Part shown: positions 9,930 through 19,186 of the stretch, piece by piece | How the letters are laid out: each line of letters begins with the position of its first letter | How positions within the stretch are numbered: the stretch's first letter is position 1 | NCBI GenBank assembly: GCA_002375495.1 | Contig: DFLU01000005.1 | Location: 1 to 64,000 of the forward strand | DNA: 64,000 nt | Direction of reading: 5' to 3' | From: Flavobacteriaceae bacterium UBA3611 | Lineage (GTDB): Bacteria > Bacteroidota > Bacteroidia > Flavobacteriales > Flavobacteriaceae | Notes under the pieces: generated by a model | Database searches by the model: none | The model's input: the letters and a program-made list of their open reading frames with translations, nothing else | What the model was told of the DNA's origin: nothing | Made by a program: the position numbers and the translations under genes

Positions 9930-10544
9930 TTAGGCCACGGGCCCTGCCCTTACCTCTGGGATTTTGTAAGAAGTTGTGTCTGTAAGCAGTGCCGTATCAG
10001 TATAACAGGCAACTGCATTGTTTTGTACGACTTTATTTGTTTCAAATAATGTTTCAGCAGCATGTAAGAAGACAATCGGATGGAGATACCTATCGTGAAC
10101 CGATTTAAATTCGATACGTGTTCCATTAAGCCCAAGACCATTATCTGAATGCGTGGGTATCTCACTCACTTTCAACTCATACCCATTGGTTGACGTATGA
10201 TCTGAATTTGAAGGCGTAAGGGGGTCGGTACTGAAATCGGTATAACCAAATTCTAGCTGCTCATGTGCAGAAAATAGTGCCTTCACAGCACTTACTTCAG
10301 CATTACTGAAATATGTAATTTTGAGTGTTCCTTCAAATGTTGCGGTTATCTGCACATCGTGTACTCCGATACGCTGCAACTGTGTTTTTACGGCAGCAAC
10401 CGCCTTTTCAGCTTCCTGCGGTGCGTTGGTGGCGGCATTGAATTGCACCACAATTTCTTGGTTGTGTGCAACGGGTTGTTCAACACTAATGCCTATAAAG
10501 GCTAGCGCTACAACTACAAATGCTATGTACCATCTCGGATTCAC
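9930..10544 (-). CDS. Small membrane-anchored protein resembling part of the SecD P1 domain
   Basis: 204 residues from a GTG start; no early ATG exists in frame. One N-terminal hydrophobic segment (about 5-20) would anchor it with the rest in the periplasm. I do not recognise a named family. Residues about 45-105 can be lined up by eye with the SecD P1 region of the adjacent SecDF: an A-rich helix, then (F/I)GV, then a G followed by a beta strand, a helix of about 12 residues, and QLEF. The resemblance covers about 60 residues with modest identity. The gene lies 158 bases upstream of secDF on the same strand. A role alongside SecDF is inference only. Confidence 0.7.
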   Translation of the reverse strand: MNPRWYIAFVVVALAFIGISVEQPVAHNQEIVVQFNAATNAPQEAEKAVAAVKTQLQRIGVHDVQITATFEGTLKITYFSNAEVSAVKALFSAHEQLEFGYTDFSTDPLTPSNSDHTSTNGYELKVSEIPTHSDNGLGLNGTRIEFKSVHDRYLHPIVFLHAAETLFETNKVVQNNAVACYTDTALLTDTTSYKIPEVRAGPVA

Positions 10545-10660
10545 GCGCCAAATATAAAAAAATCGGTGGGTTTGAGGTCGCTTAATTCTATAAAATATGC
10601 GTTCGAGTTTTACTTATGGGGAGCGTTGTCTTTTTAGAATTTCTTAGATAAGTCTAGGCC

Positions 10661-10700
10661 CCCTCCGCCCTTCGGGCACCTCCCCCAAAGTGGGGAAGGG
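10661..10700 (+). repeat. Tandem GC-rich hairpin repeat, copy 1
   Basis: A 40-base unit, far richer in GC than its surroundings. It contains GCCCTTCGGGC (4-base stem) followed by a CCTCCCCC/GGGGAAGG hairpin with an imperfect stem. A near-identical copy begins 71 bases further on. Confidence 0.75.
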
Positions 10701-10731
10701 AAATATAAATACGCCCTGGAAAGCAAAGTCT

Positions 10732-10770
10732 CCCTCCACCCTTCGGGCACCTCCCCCAAGGTGGGGGAGG
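10732..10770 (+). repeat. Tandem GC-rich hairpin repeat, copy 2
   Basis: Second copy of the 10661 unit with about three differences over 39 bases. Its second hairpin is perfect (CCTCCCCC, loop AAGGT, GGGGGAGG). The two copies are separated by a 31-base AT-richer spacer. They lie downstream of mdh, between its terminator and the start of the SecD-P1-like gene. Confidence 0.75.
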
Positions 10771-10780
10771 AAAATAAAAA

Positions 10781-10811
10781 AAACCTAACAAGTCAGAGAC
10801 CTGTTAGGTTT
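10781..10811 (-). terminator. Terminator of mdh
   Basis: AAACCTAACA and TGTTAGGTTT form a 10-base stem around AGTCAGAGACC. On the minus strand the stem is followed by a run of T (complement of the A-rich 10771-10780). It lies 26 bases past the mdh stop. Confidence 0.75.
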
Positions 10812-10836
10812 AAATTTTATTTAAAACTTTTATGCC

Positions 10837-11763
10837 TTACAGCTCTAAAAGGGTATTGGTCTTGCTTACCCCTTCAGCACTTTCTTGCATGTGTGCTTTT
10901 TCGGCATCATTTAAATCGATTTCTACGATTTTTTCAATCCCGTTTCGACCTAAAACAACAGGCACACCAATGCACAGGTCGTTTAGTCCGTATTCTCCTT
11001 CAAGCATCGTAGAACAAGGGTATATTTTCTTCTGGTCACAAGCAATCGCTTGTACCAATCCGCTCACGGCAGCTCCTGGAGCATACCAAGCTGAAGTTCC
11101 TAATAATTTGGTAAGAGTTGCTCCTCCTACCTTGGTGTCTTCCTTCACTTGATTTAAGCGCTCATCACTAATAAACTCGGTTACAGGAACACTATTACGG
11201 GTCGCTAAACGCGTTAGTGGCACCATTCCCTTATCACTGTGCCCACCAATTACCATACCGTCTACATCACTTATTGGGGCTTCCAATGCCTCAGCCAAAC
11301 GGTATTTAAAACGGGCACTGTCTAGCGCACCACCCATACCGATGATTCTATTTTTAGGAAGATCTGTGGTTTTATGTACCAAATACGTCATCGTATCCAT
11401 TGGGTTACTTACCACAATCACAATAGTATCTGGAGAATGCTTTATCAAATCTGAAGAAACTGATTTTACAATTCCTGCATTAATACCGATCAGTTCTTCA
11501 CGGGTCATCCCAGGTTTTCTTGGTATTCCAGAAGTGATCACACAAATATCACTGTTGGCAGTTTTGCTATAATCGCTGGTAGTTCCGGTGATTTTGGTAT
11601 CAAAACCATTTAAAGACGCTGTTTGCATTAGGTCCATTGCCTTACCTTCGGCATATCCTTTTTTAATATCTAACAATACGACTTCACTTGCAAAATTTTT
11701 AATAGCAATGTACTCGGCACAACTTGCGCCTACTGCACCTGCTCCTACAACAGTTACTTTCAT
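10837..11763 (-). CDS. mdh: Malate dehydrogenase (LDH-like type)
   Basis: NAD-dependent interconversion of malate and oxaloacetate in the TCA cycle; cytosolic. 308 residues, normal for the LDH-like bacterial class. The Rossmann motif GAGAVGASCAEYIA begins at 7, with Asp32 at the end of the second strand as expected for NAD preference. Substrate-binding Arg82 (GIPRKPGMTREE), Arg88 and Arg151 are visible, as are Asn120 (VSNPMDTMTY) and the catalytic pair Asp148 and His175 (GGHSDKGMVP). It has its own terminator. A -7-like TATTTTTG lies at 11823-11830 on the minus strand. Confidence 0.96.
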   Translation of the reverse strand: MKVTVVGAGAVGASCAEYIAIKNFASEVVLLDIKKGYAEGKAMDLMQTASLNGFDTKITGTTSDYSKTANSDICVITSGIPRKPGMTREELIGINAGIVKSVSSDLIKHSPDTIVIVVSNPMDTMTYLVHKTTDLPKNRIIGMGGALDSARFKYRLAEALEAPISDVDGMVIGGHSDKGMVPLTRLATRNSVPVTEFISDERLNQVKEDTKVGGATLTKLLGTSAWYAPGAAVSGLVQAIACDQKKIYPCSTMLEGEYGLNDLCIGVPVVLGRNGIEKIVEIDLNDAEKAHMQESAEGVSKTNTLLEL

Positions 11764-11964
11764 TCTCTTTTTATTTTAATGGATTATTTGAATTGGTTTT
11801 CTGCCTCTCTTGAAACAGGCCACAAAAATACGATTCTTGCTGTAGATTCCATGATAACAAACAGTTAATTTGTTGTGGTTCCAGCACCCTACGCTATGCT
11901 ATGTTGTATTTAGGGCAATCCGTGTTGCCTTCTCGCGCCAACACGGCGGGCTTTCCCCTAGTAG

Positions 11965-11996
11965 TGTTGCGCAACCCGTGCACGGGTTGCGCAACA
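11965..11996. repeat. 32-base perfect composite palindrome
   Basis: The sequence is self-complementary over 32 bases and is built from three smaller palindromes: GTTGCGCAAC, then CCGTGCACGG, then GTTGCGCAAC again, with an extra T/A pair at the ends. It is much richer in GC than its neighbours and no T run follows it, so it is not a simple terminator. Confidence 0.85.
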
Positions 11997-12034
11997 GCTA
12001 GCCGGTACAATCCCTATTGCTTTGGTCGTTGGTT

Positions 12035-12058
12035 GATAGTCTTTAGTCGTTAGTTTTT
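12035..12058. repeat. TTAGTC-type short dispersed repeat
   Basis: GATAGTCTTTAGTCGTTAGT, repeating a (T)TAGTC/TTAGT unit. The reverse complement of 26146-26172 reads almost the same, and related runs occur at 60581-60613 and 60647-60676. Confidence 0.45.
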
Positions 12059-12105
12059 ATTCTGTAGTTTTTTGATTGGCCAAAATTAAAAACTGATAGT
12101 TTTCG

Positions 12106-12203
12106 GCCAGGGGTTGCAGCGTCATCCCCCGATCCCCGATACTATCGGGGCGGGGATACAGCGGAAGACCCGGCGCTTCTTGCTTTCAAGAAGCGGGACG
12201 CCA
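12106..12203 (+). ncRNA. Probable structured RNA element (Flavo-1-like)
   Basis: A nested hairpin lies at about 12123-12158: ATCCCC pairs with GGGGAT, enclosing CCCCGATA paired with TATCGGGG. It is flanked by GCAGCGTCATCC on the left and GGATACAGCGGA on the right. A second hairpin (GCTTCTTG, loop CTTT, CAAGAAGC, outer GGCG/CGCC) follows at about 12171-12202. The flanking (G)CAGCGkCATCC ... GATACAGCGGA pair matches, from memory, an abundant intergenic structured motif in Flavobacteria (Flavo-1). The strand is set by that resemblance. No search was run, so the family name is tentative. Confidence 0.5.
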
Positions 12204-12254
12204 AATATAATAGATAACGGTCATGAGATTTCTCGGACGCTGTGCTCCCACGAA

Positions 12255-12328
12255 TGGGTGACTGAGGTGTCACGCTGAGCGCCTGTCTCGACGACAAGGC
12301 GGGAAGTCGAAGTGCTCTCGAAGCTACC
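12255..12328 (-). repeat. REP-like dispersed repeat
   Basis: On the minus strand it reads GGTAGCTTCGAGAGCACTTC, then GACTTCCCGCC, and further on GCGCTCAGCGTGACACCTCA. The first part matches 6602-6632 with about 24 of 30 bases the same. A shorter relative (TTTCGACTGCGCTCAACC) lies at 56437-56460. Repeats of this kind are common between flavobacterial genes. Confidence 0.5.
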
Positions 12329-12332
12329 AAAA

Positions 12333-12359
12333 AAAAGCCCCAACAAGGTCGGGGCTTTT
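12333..12359 (-). terminator. Terminator of gyrB
   Basis: AAAAGCCCC and GGGGCTTTT form a 9-base stem with a 9-base loop, 23 bases past the gyrB stop. It has T-rich sequence on the minus-strand side (complement of the A run at 12329-12336). Confidence 0.85.
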
Positions 12360-12381
12360 CATATAAAATTATGTGATGAGA

Positions 12382-14640
<2,259 letters not shown>

Positions 14641-15192
14641 ATGAAAAAAAATTTCTTTACAACAGCACTTATTGCATTGGCTTTGGTGTTCACTACCCAA
14701 GTAGATGCCCAAAAATTTTCAGACCTAGATAAGAGTCCGATGGACGTAGCTGCCTACCCCAGCGATTACAGAGAAAGCAACAAATTGGTAAAAATAGCGT
14801 ATAGTAGACCGCAACTTAAAGGGCGTCCGCTAAGCCAATTAACCCCTAAAGACAAAGTATGGCGTACAGGTGCTAACGAAGCTGCCGAAATTACGCTCTA
14901 CACACCGATGAAAATTGGCGACAAGGTAGTTCCCAAAGGAACGTATTCGTTATTTACCATTCCTGGAGAGAAAGAGTGGACCGTTATTTTAAGCTCAGAT
15001 ACCAATGTTTGGGGAGCTTACAGCTATAACGAAGCCAACGATGTGGCACGTGCCAAGGCAAGTCTGACAAAAGCAGATACGAGGCTAGAAGCTTTTAGTA
15101 TTGCATTTGAAGAAGGCTCTGGAGGTGTTGTGATGCATTTAGGGTGGGGCGACCAAAGAGTCGCGTTGCCTATGATGTTGGTGACCAAATAA
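14641..15192 (+). CDS. DUF2911 family secreted protein
   Basis: 183 residues with a Sec signal peptide (1-23, ending TQVDAQ). The rest matches my memory of the DUF2911 family found across Bacteroidota: a YSRPQLKGRPL segment, then WRTGANEAAEITL, PKGTYSLFTIPGEKEWTVIL, and a C-terminal MHLGWGDQRVALPM strand. The family is predicted to be periplasmic or surface-associated and its function is not known. The gene stands alone with a -7-like element upstream and a strong bidirectional terminator downstream. Confidence 0.85.
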   Translation: MKKNFFTTALIALALVFTTQVDAQKFSDLDKSPMDVAAYPSDYRESNKLVKIAYSRPQLKGRPLSQLTPKDKVWRTGANEAAEITLYTPMKIGDKVVPKGTYSLFTIPGEKEWTVILSSDTNVWGAYSYNEANDVARAKASLTKADTRLEAFSIAFEEGSGGVVMHLGWGDQRVALPMMLVTK

Positions 15193-15210
15193 GCAGTAAA
15201 AATTTTAAGT

Positions 15211-15257
15211 AATCCTAAAATTTGGTAGTTAAATCATACCAAATTTTGGGATTTTTT
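15211..15257. terminator. Strong bidirectional terminator between DUF2911 gene and queE
   Basis: A 17-base stem (15211-15227 with 15237-15253, one G-T wobble) with a 9-base loop, followed by a T run. It can serve both converging genes. Confidence 0.88.
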
Positions 15258-15271
15258 TTATTCCTATTTTT

Positions 15272-15901
15272 CTAAGGAATGTTCAGATATTTGTGTGTTT
15301 GAAGCGAAACAATCCATTTAGGATTTTTCATCACGTAATCTACAATGGCCGGCATCATCTTGTCCCGCTTGCTCCATTCGGGCTGTAGATACAACTTACA
15401 ATCTTTAGACACAAAGGCAGCTTGCGCTTCGGCAAAACGAAAATCATCATTGTTATAAATTATCACTTTCAGCTCATTTGCTGCTTTGTACACCTCTGCT
15501 GTGGGTAATTTCATCTTCTTTGGCGAAAGACACACCCAGTCCCAATGACCGGTAAGTTGATATGCCCCTGAGGTTTCAATATGGATATCCATGCCTTTTT
15601 CTTTGAGCAAAGAAGTTAAGGGACCCATATCCCAGGTAAGCGGTTCTCCTCCGGTAATTACAATTGTTTTAGAATATTTTGCAGCATTTTCGACAATCGC
15701 ACTGATCGCAGTGGGAGGGTGAATATTCGGATTCCAACTTTCTTTAACATCACACCAATGGCAACCCACATCGCAGCCGCCCACACGTATAAAATAGGCC
15801 GCCGTTCCTTTGTGATACCCTTCTCCCTGGATGGTGTAAAATTCTTCCATCAAAGGAAGCATGGTTCCTTTTTCTACTTCTTGTTGTACATCAGTTTTCA
15901 T
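15272..15901 (-). CDS. queE: 7-carboxy-7-deazaguanine synthase QueE
   Basis: Radical SAM enzyme that makes 7-carboxy-7-deazaguanine from carboxytetrahydropterin in queuosine synthesis. With the ATG at 15901 it has 209 residues; a TTG at 15910 is in frame but unlikely. The cluster motif CDVGCHWC (Cys43, Cys47, Cys50) follows the conserved FYTIQGEG substrate segment, and the TGGEPL motif of radical SAM enzymes is present. A perfect -7 element (TACCTTTG, 15908-15915) lies only six bases upstream of the ATG, so the mRNA may be nearly leaderless. Confidence 0.94.
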   Translation of the reverse strand: MKTDVQQEVEKGTMLPLMEEFYTIQGEGYHKGTAAYFIRVGGCDVGCHWCDVKESWNPNIHPPTAISAIVENAAKYSKTIVITGGEPLTWDMGPLTSLLKEKGMDIHIETSGAYQLTGHWDWVCLSPKKMKLPTAEVYKAANELKVIIYNNDDFRFAEAQAAFVSKDCKLYLQPEWSKRDKMMPAIVDYVMKNPKWIVSLQTHKYLNIP

Positions 15902-15907
15902 CGGGTG

Positions 15908-15915
15908 CAAAGGTA
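15908..15915 (-). promoter_or_regulatory. -7 promoter element for queE, immediately upstream of the start codon
   Basis: Minus-strand TACCTTTG fits TAnnTTTG. Its end is six bases from the ATG at 15901, which would put transcription start at or next to the start codon. Confidence 0.45.
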
Positions 15916-15997
15916 CTAATTCGGCAGGCAGGATTCAGTATTCAATTTACAGTTTTTTAAAAGCATTTGGCATACCACAACTGCAATCTGTAATTAT

Positions 15998-16498
15998 TTA
16001 CTGCCCTTTGGCTACTGCCACAACTTCAATTTCAATTTTCGCTCCCATTGCCAATGCTTCGGCAGCAAAAGTAGTACGGGCTGGTTTCTGCGGAAAATAC
16101 TGAACATATACTTCGTTAAAAGCTGAAAAGTCGGCAATCGCATCTAAAATCACTGTTGCCTTTACCACATCCTGCATCTCTAAGCTGTGGTGTTTTAGTA
16201 CCGCTTTGATGTTCTTTAAAGTTTGTTCTGTTTCGGCTACAATACCGCCAGGCACCAATTCTCGCGTAGCATGGTCCATCCCAATTTGCCCCGATAGATA
16301 AAAGGTATTTCCCACTTGAACCGCATCACTAAATGGCACATTTTGTTTTTTTGGCTCATGCGATTCATGAAATACGGGTGCTTTTGGTTGCTGTAACGTG
16401 ACCGTAGAAACAATTTCTTGGGGTTCTTCTTTAGGAGCATTACAACTTATCAGCATGCATAGAATAAAAATGTAAAAAGTTATATCAACGAGTTTCAT
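15998..16498 (-). CDS. RidA/YjgF-family lipoprotein
   Basis: 166 residues. Residues 1-19 form a lipoprotein signal peptide with lipobox LISC, and Cys19 is the lipidation site. Residues about 50-165 are a full RidA fold. The catalytic Arg of imine deaminases is present as Arg141 (KPARTTF), and the EIEVVAVAK end is conserved. Ordinary RidA is cytosolic and clears reactive enamines/imines; export as a lipoprotein puts this one in the periplasm or outer membrane, with an unknown substrate. A roughly 25-residue linker separates the lipid anchor from the domain. Confidence 0.88.
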   Translation of the reverse strand: MKLVDITFYIFILCMLISCNAPKEEPQEIVSTVTLQQPKAPVFHESHEPKKQNVPFSDAVQVGNTFYLSGQIGMDHATRELVPGGIVAETEQTLKNIKAVLKHHSLEMQDVVKATVILDAIADFSAFNEVYVQYFPQKPARTTFAAEALAMGAKIEIEVVAVAKGQ

Positions 16499-16584
16499 AA
16501 GCTCTTATTAAAAATTTTAATTAAAATACGGAATATTTCAGAAGCTACGTGACAATGCGTATTTTTATCGAAAATTTCAACCTC

Positions 16585-18120
16585 ATGGCAGATCAGCAGG
16601 AATTTTATGATCATATTACAGCAGGATACAGCACCAAGGGCGACTCAATAACTTTAGGGGCTGCTATGCTCGAAGGTGAAACCATCACCAACGCATTGGT
16701 GAAAGTTCCATTAAAAACATTGAACCGACACGGACTCATTGCTGGAGCCACGGGAACCGGAAAAACTAAAACACTGCAAATTCTTGCCGAAAACCTTTCA
16801 GAAAAAGGAATTCCCGTATTGCTAATGGATATGAAAGGCGACTTGAGTGGTATTGCACAGCCTAGTCCGGGACATCCCAAAATTGACGAGCGCCATGAGA
16901 AAATCGGCATCCCTTTTAACGCACAGAAGTTTCCAGTAGAAATCCTGACATTGTCAGCGCAAAATGGTGTTAGACTTAGAGCTACAGTTAGTGAATTTGG
17001 CCCCGTACTTATTTCAAGAATATTAAACGTTTCTGAAACGCAAGCGGGTATTATTGCAATCCTCTTCAAATATTGTGACGACAACCAATTGCCGTTGCTC
17101 GATTTAAAGGATTTTAAGAAAATTCTACAGTATGCCACAGGAGATGGCAAAGATGAAATTGCAGAAGAATACGGACGTATTTCACCAGCTTCTTCTGGTG
17201 CTATTCTTCGGAAAATAGTTGCTTTAGAACAACAAGGAGGTGATTTGTTTTTTGGCGAAAAAAGTTTTGACACAGACGATCTGCTGCGTGTAGACGAAAA
17301 TGGAATGGGCTACATCAATATTGTGCGCCTTACCGACATACAAGACAGGCCCAATCTGTTCTCAACTTTTATGCTCTGTCTGCTTGCCGAAGTGTATAGC
17401 ACCTTCCCAGAACAAGGTGATAGCGGAAGACCCGAATTGGTGATTTTTATAGACGAGGCCCACCTCATTTTTAAAGAAGCTAGCGATGCCCTGCTCAACC
17501 AGATTGAAAGCATCGTAAAACTGATACGATCTAAGGGGGTCGGACTCTATTTTGTGACCCAAAATCCTACCGATGTGCCAGATGCGGTCTTGAGCCAGCT
17601 CGGACTCAAAATTCAGCATGCGTTACGTGCATTTACAGCAAAAGACAGAAAAGCCATAAAATTAACCGCTGAAAACTATCCGCTTTCAGATTACTACAAA
17701 ACCGACGAAGTGTTAACCTCACTCGGAATTGGCGAAGCGCTAGTAAGCGTATTGAATGAAAAAGGAATTCCGACACCGCTTGCCGCCACGATGCTGCGTG
17801 CTCCCATGAGCCGTATGGATGTTTTGACCGATGAAGAACTGCAAGAATTGTTGCGATCTTCTAAGCTTGTAAAAGAGTACAATGAAGAAATTGACCGAGA
17901 AAGTGCATATGAGTTATTGAATGAAAAAATTGAGGCAGCCAACAAACAAGAAGCCAAAGAAAAAGCCGAAAAAGAAAAGGCTGCTGCACGCAGAAAGTCA
18001 ACGAGAAGTAGAAGCTCTTCCTCTCGTAGCAGAAGTAGCAAAGGCGCTCTCGAGAAAGTATTAACAAGCCCTACCGTTATCAGGAGCGTACTGGGCATAC
18101 TTACAAAATTGATTAAATAG
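16585..18120 (+). CDS. HerA-like ATPase of the DUF853 family
   Basis: 511 residues from the ATG at 16585 (MADQQEFYDHITAGYS). Upstream GTG and ATG codons at 16549 and 16555 are in frame but give an unconserved leader. Walker A GATGTGKT is at about 54-61, and Walker B LVIFIDEAHLIF near 285-296. A TQNP sensor-like motif and a C-terminal DUF853 block are present. The tail (about 450-490) is Lys/Glu- then Ser/Arg-rich and probably disordered, and could bind nucleic acid. The family resembles HerA/FtsK hexameric translocases (E. coli YjgR); its cellular role is unsettled. Confidence 0.9.
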   Translation: MADQQEFYDHITAGYSTKGDSITLGAAMLEGETITNALVKVPLKTLNRHGLIAGATGTGKTKTLQILAENLSEKGIPVLLMDMKGDLSGIAQPSPGHPKIDERHEKIGIPFNAQKFPVEILTLSAQNGVRLRATVSEFGPVLISRILNVSETQAGIIAILFKYCDDNQLPLLDLKDFKKILQYATGDGKDEIAEEYGRISPASSGAILRKIVALEQQGGDLFFGEKSFDTDDLLRVDENGMGYINIVRLTDIQDRPNLFSTFMLCLLAEVYSTFPEQGDSGRPELVIFIDEAHLIFKEASDALLNQIESIVKLIRSKGVGLYFVTQNPTDVPDAVLSQLGLKIQHALRAFTAKDRKAIKLTAENYPLSDYYKTDEVLTSLGIGEALVSVLNEKGIPTPLAATMLRAPMSRMDVLTDEELQELLRSSKLVKEYNEEIDRESAYELLNEKIEAANKQEAKEKAEKEKAAARRKSTRSRSSSSRSRSSKGALEKVLTSPTVIRSVLGILTKLIK

Positions 18121-18201
18121 AATCTTAATGGTCAAAAAAAAAATTCCATGAATTGTTTTGGCTGAAACAGATAAAGAAATAAACCCACAAAGAATAAAAA
18201 A

Positions 18202-18792
18202 ATGAAAAAGACCGTATTATTTGGCATCATAGCAACCTTACTATTTATACAATGTGAAGAGGAGAAAAACCCCTTTGCAATTACCGATGGAGCCATCGGC
18301 CCCATTACCAAGACCACAAAAATGAAGCAATTAGATTCTATCTTTGCGCAAGATAGCTTGGTAAAATTAAATCCAATAAAAGGTGCTTTAGACACCCAAG
18401 GCGAAGTAGAAATTTACGAAAAGGGCGGCACTAAGCTGCTTTTAGTTTCTCCATACGACGAAAGTGACCCCAACTCTGAAATAGCGAATGTACAGGTATT
18501 CGATTCACGTTATACCACGGAAAAAGGACTTTCGAAAGCTAGTACTTTTAAAGATGTAAAAGCAAATTATGAAATCGCTGCTATTGAAAACGCTATTAAC
18601 TCGGTCGTGGTTTTCTTAAAAGGAACCAGTTTATATCTCACCATAGACAAAAAAGAGCTGCCAGAAGAAGTGCGGTATAATTTCAACCAAAAGATAGAAG
18701 CATCGCAAATTCCTGATGAAGCAAAGTTTAAATACTTCATGATTGGTTGGGACGCAGGTGACCCGATTGAAATTCAAGAAGGGGATATTTAA
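18202..18792 (+). CDS. Lipoprotein of unknown function
   Basis: 196 residues. The N-terminus MKKTVLFGIIATLLFIQC is a lipoprotein signal with Cys18. The residues after the Cys are acidic (EEEKN), which resembles surface-export signals reported for Bacteroidota lipoproteins, so it may face outward. The remainder is a soluble alpha/beta domain that I cannot assign. A clear terminator follows, so the gene is probably monocistronic. Confidence 0.8.
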   Translation: MKKTVLFGIIATLLFIQCEEEKNPFAITDGAIGPITKTTKMKQLDSIFAQDSLVKLNPIKGALDTQGEVEIYEKGGTKLLLVSPYDESDPNSEIANVQVFDSRYTTEKGLSKASTFKDVKANYEIAAIENAINSVVVFLKGTSLYLTIDKKELPEEVRYNFNQKIEASQIPDEAKFKYFMIGWDAGDPIEIQEGDI

Positions 18793-18820
18793 AATTTCCT
18801 ATGAAACCATATTTATGTAC

Positions 18821-18846
18821 AGGGCTCCTTGAGAGCCCTTTTTTTT
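18821..18846 (+). terminator. Terminator of the 18202 lipoprotein gene
   Basis: AGGGCTC and GAGCCCT form a 7-base stem around CTTGA, followed by eight consecutive T. Confidence 0.9.
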
Positions 18847-18946
18847 ATATTACTACCGAATGGAATAACAAAGAGCTCCCAACATTTTGTTAAGCGAATC
18901 AGTATTTTCAGAGTTTTATAGTAAATTCGAATAGAAATAATACGCA

Positions 18947-19186
18947 ATGGACAGACCTAGTATCAAAAACGAAGATCAATACGAGGCGCTACGAGACAAA
19001 GGGTACAGCCAAGAAAAAGCGGCACGTATTGCAAACACTCCCAATGCAGGTGAAAAAGGTGGGAAATCAAGTCCGTACGAAGACTGGACGAAAGCAGAAT
19101 TATACCAACAGGCCAAAAATGTAGGCATTGACGGGCGGTCAAAAATGGACAAAAAGGAATTAATTCACGCGCTAAGAAACAACTGA
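18947..19186 (+). CDS. Small Rho_N/SAP-like protein (DUF7218-type)
   Basis: 79 residues in two parts. Residues 1-35 (MDRPSIKNEDQYEALRDKGY, then SQEKAARIANTP) match a small conserved family whose members are short and often annotated near stress genes. Residues 45-79 (DWTKAELYQQAKNVGIDGRS, then KMDKKELIHALRNN) form a Rho N-terminal/SAP-like helix-extended-helix motif, which usually binds nucleic acid. It is the first gene of an apparent five-gene operon; its TGA overlaps the next ATG (TGATG). Confidence 0.82.
   Translation: MDRPSIKNEDQYEALRDKGYSQEKAARIANTPNAGEKGGKSSPYEDWTKAELYQQAKNVGIDGRSKMDKKELIHALRNN

Larger units (their letters stand above)
11764..12381. other. 618-base intergenic region between mdh and gyrB
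   Basis: No credible gene. From left to right it holds the mdh upstream region with a minus-strand TATTTTTG -7 motif (11823-11830), a 32-base perfect palindrome (11965-11996), a run of TTAGTC-type short repeats (12035-12058), a probable structured RNA element (12106-12203), a REP-like repeat (12255-12328) and the gyrB terminator (12333-12359). Long frames inside it look like readings through the structured GC-rich repeats. Confidence 0.8.

Noticed and set aside
12142..12330. A 62-codon minus-strand frame in the mdh-gyrB gap
   Set aside because: It runs across the structured element and the REP-like repeat, its composition is driven by GC-rich hairpins, and the product resembles nothing.
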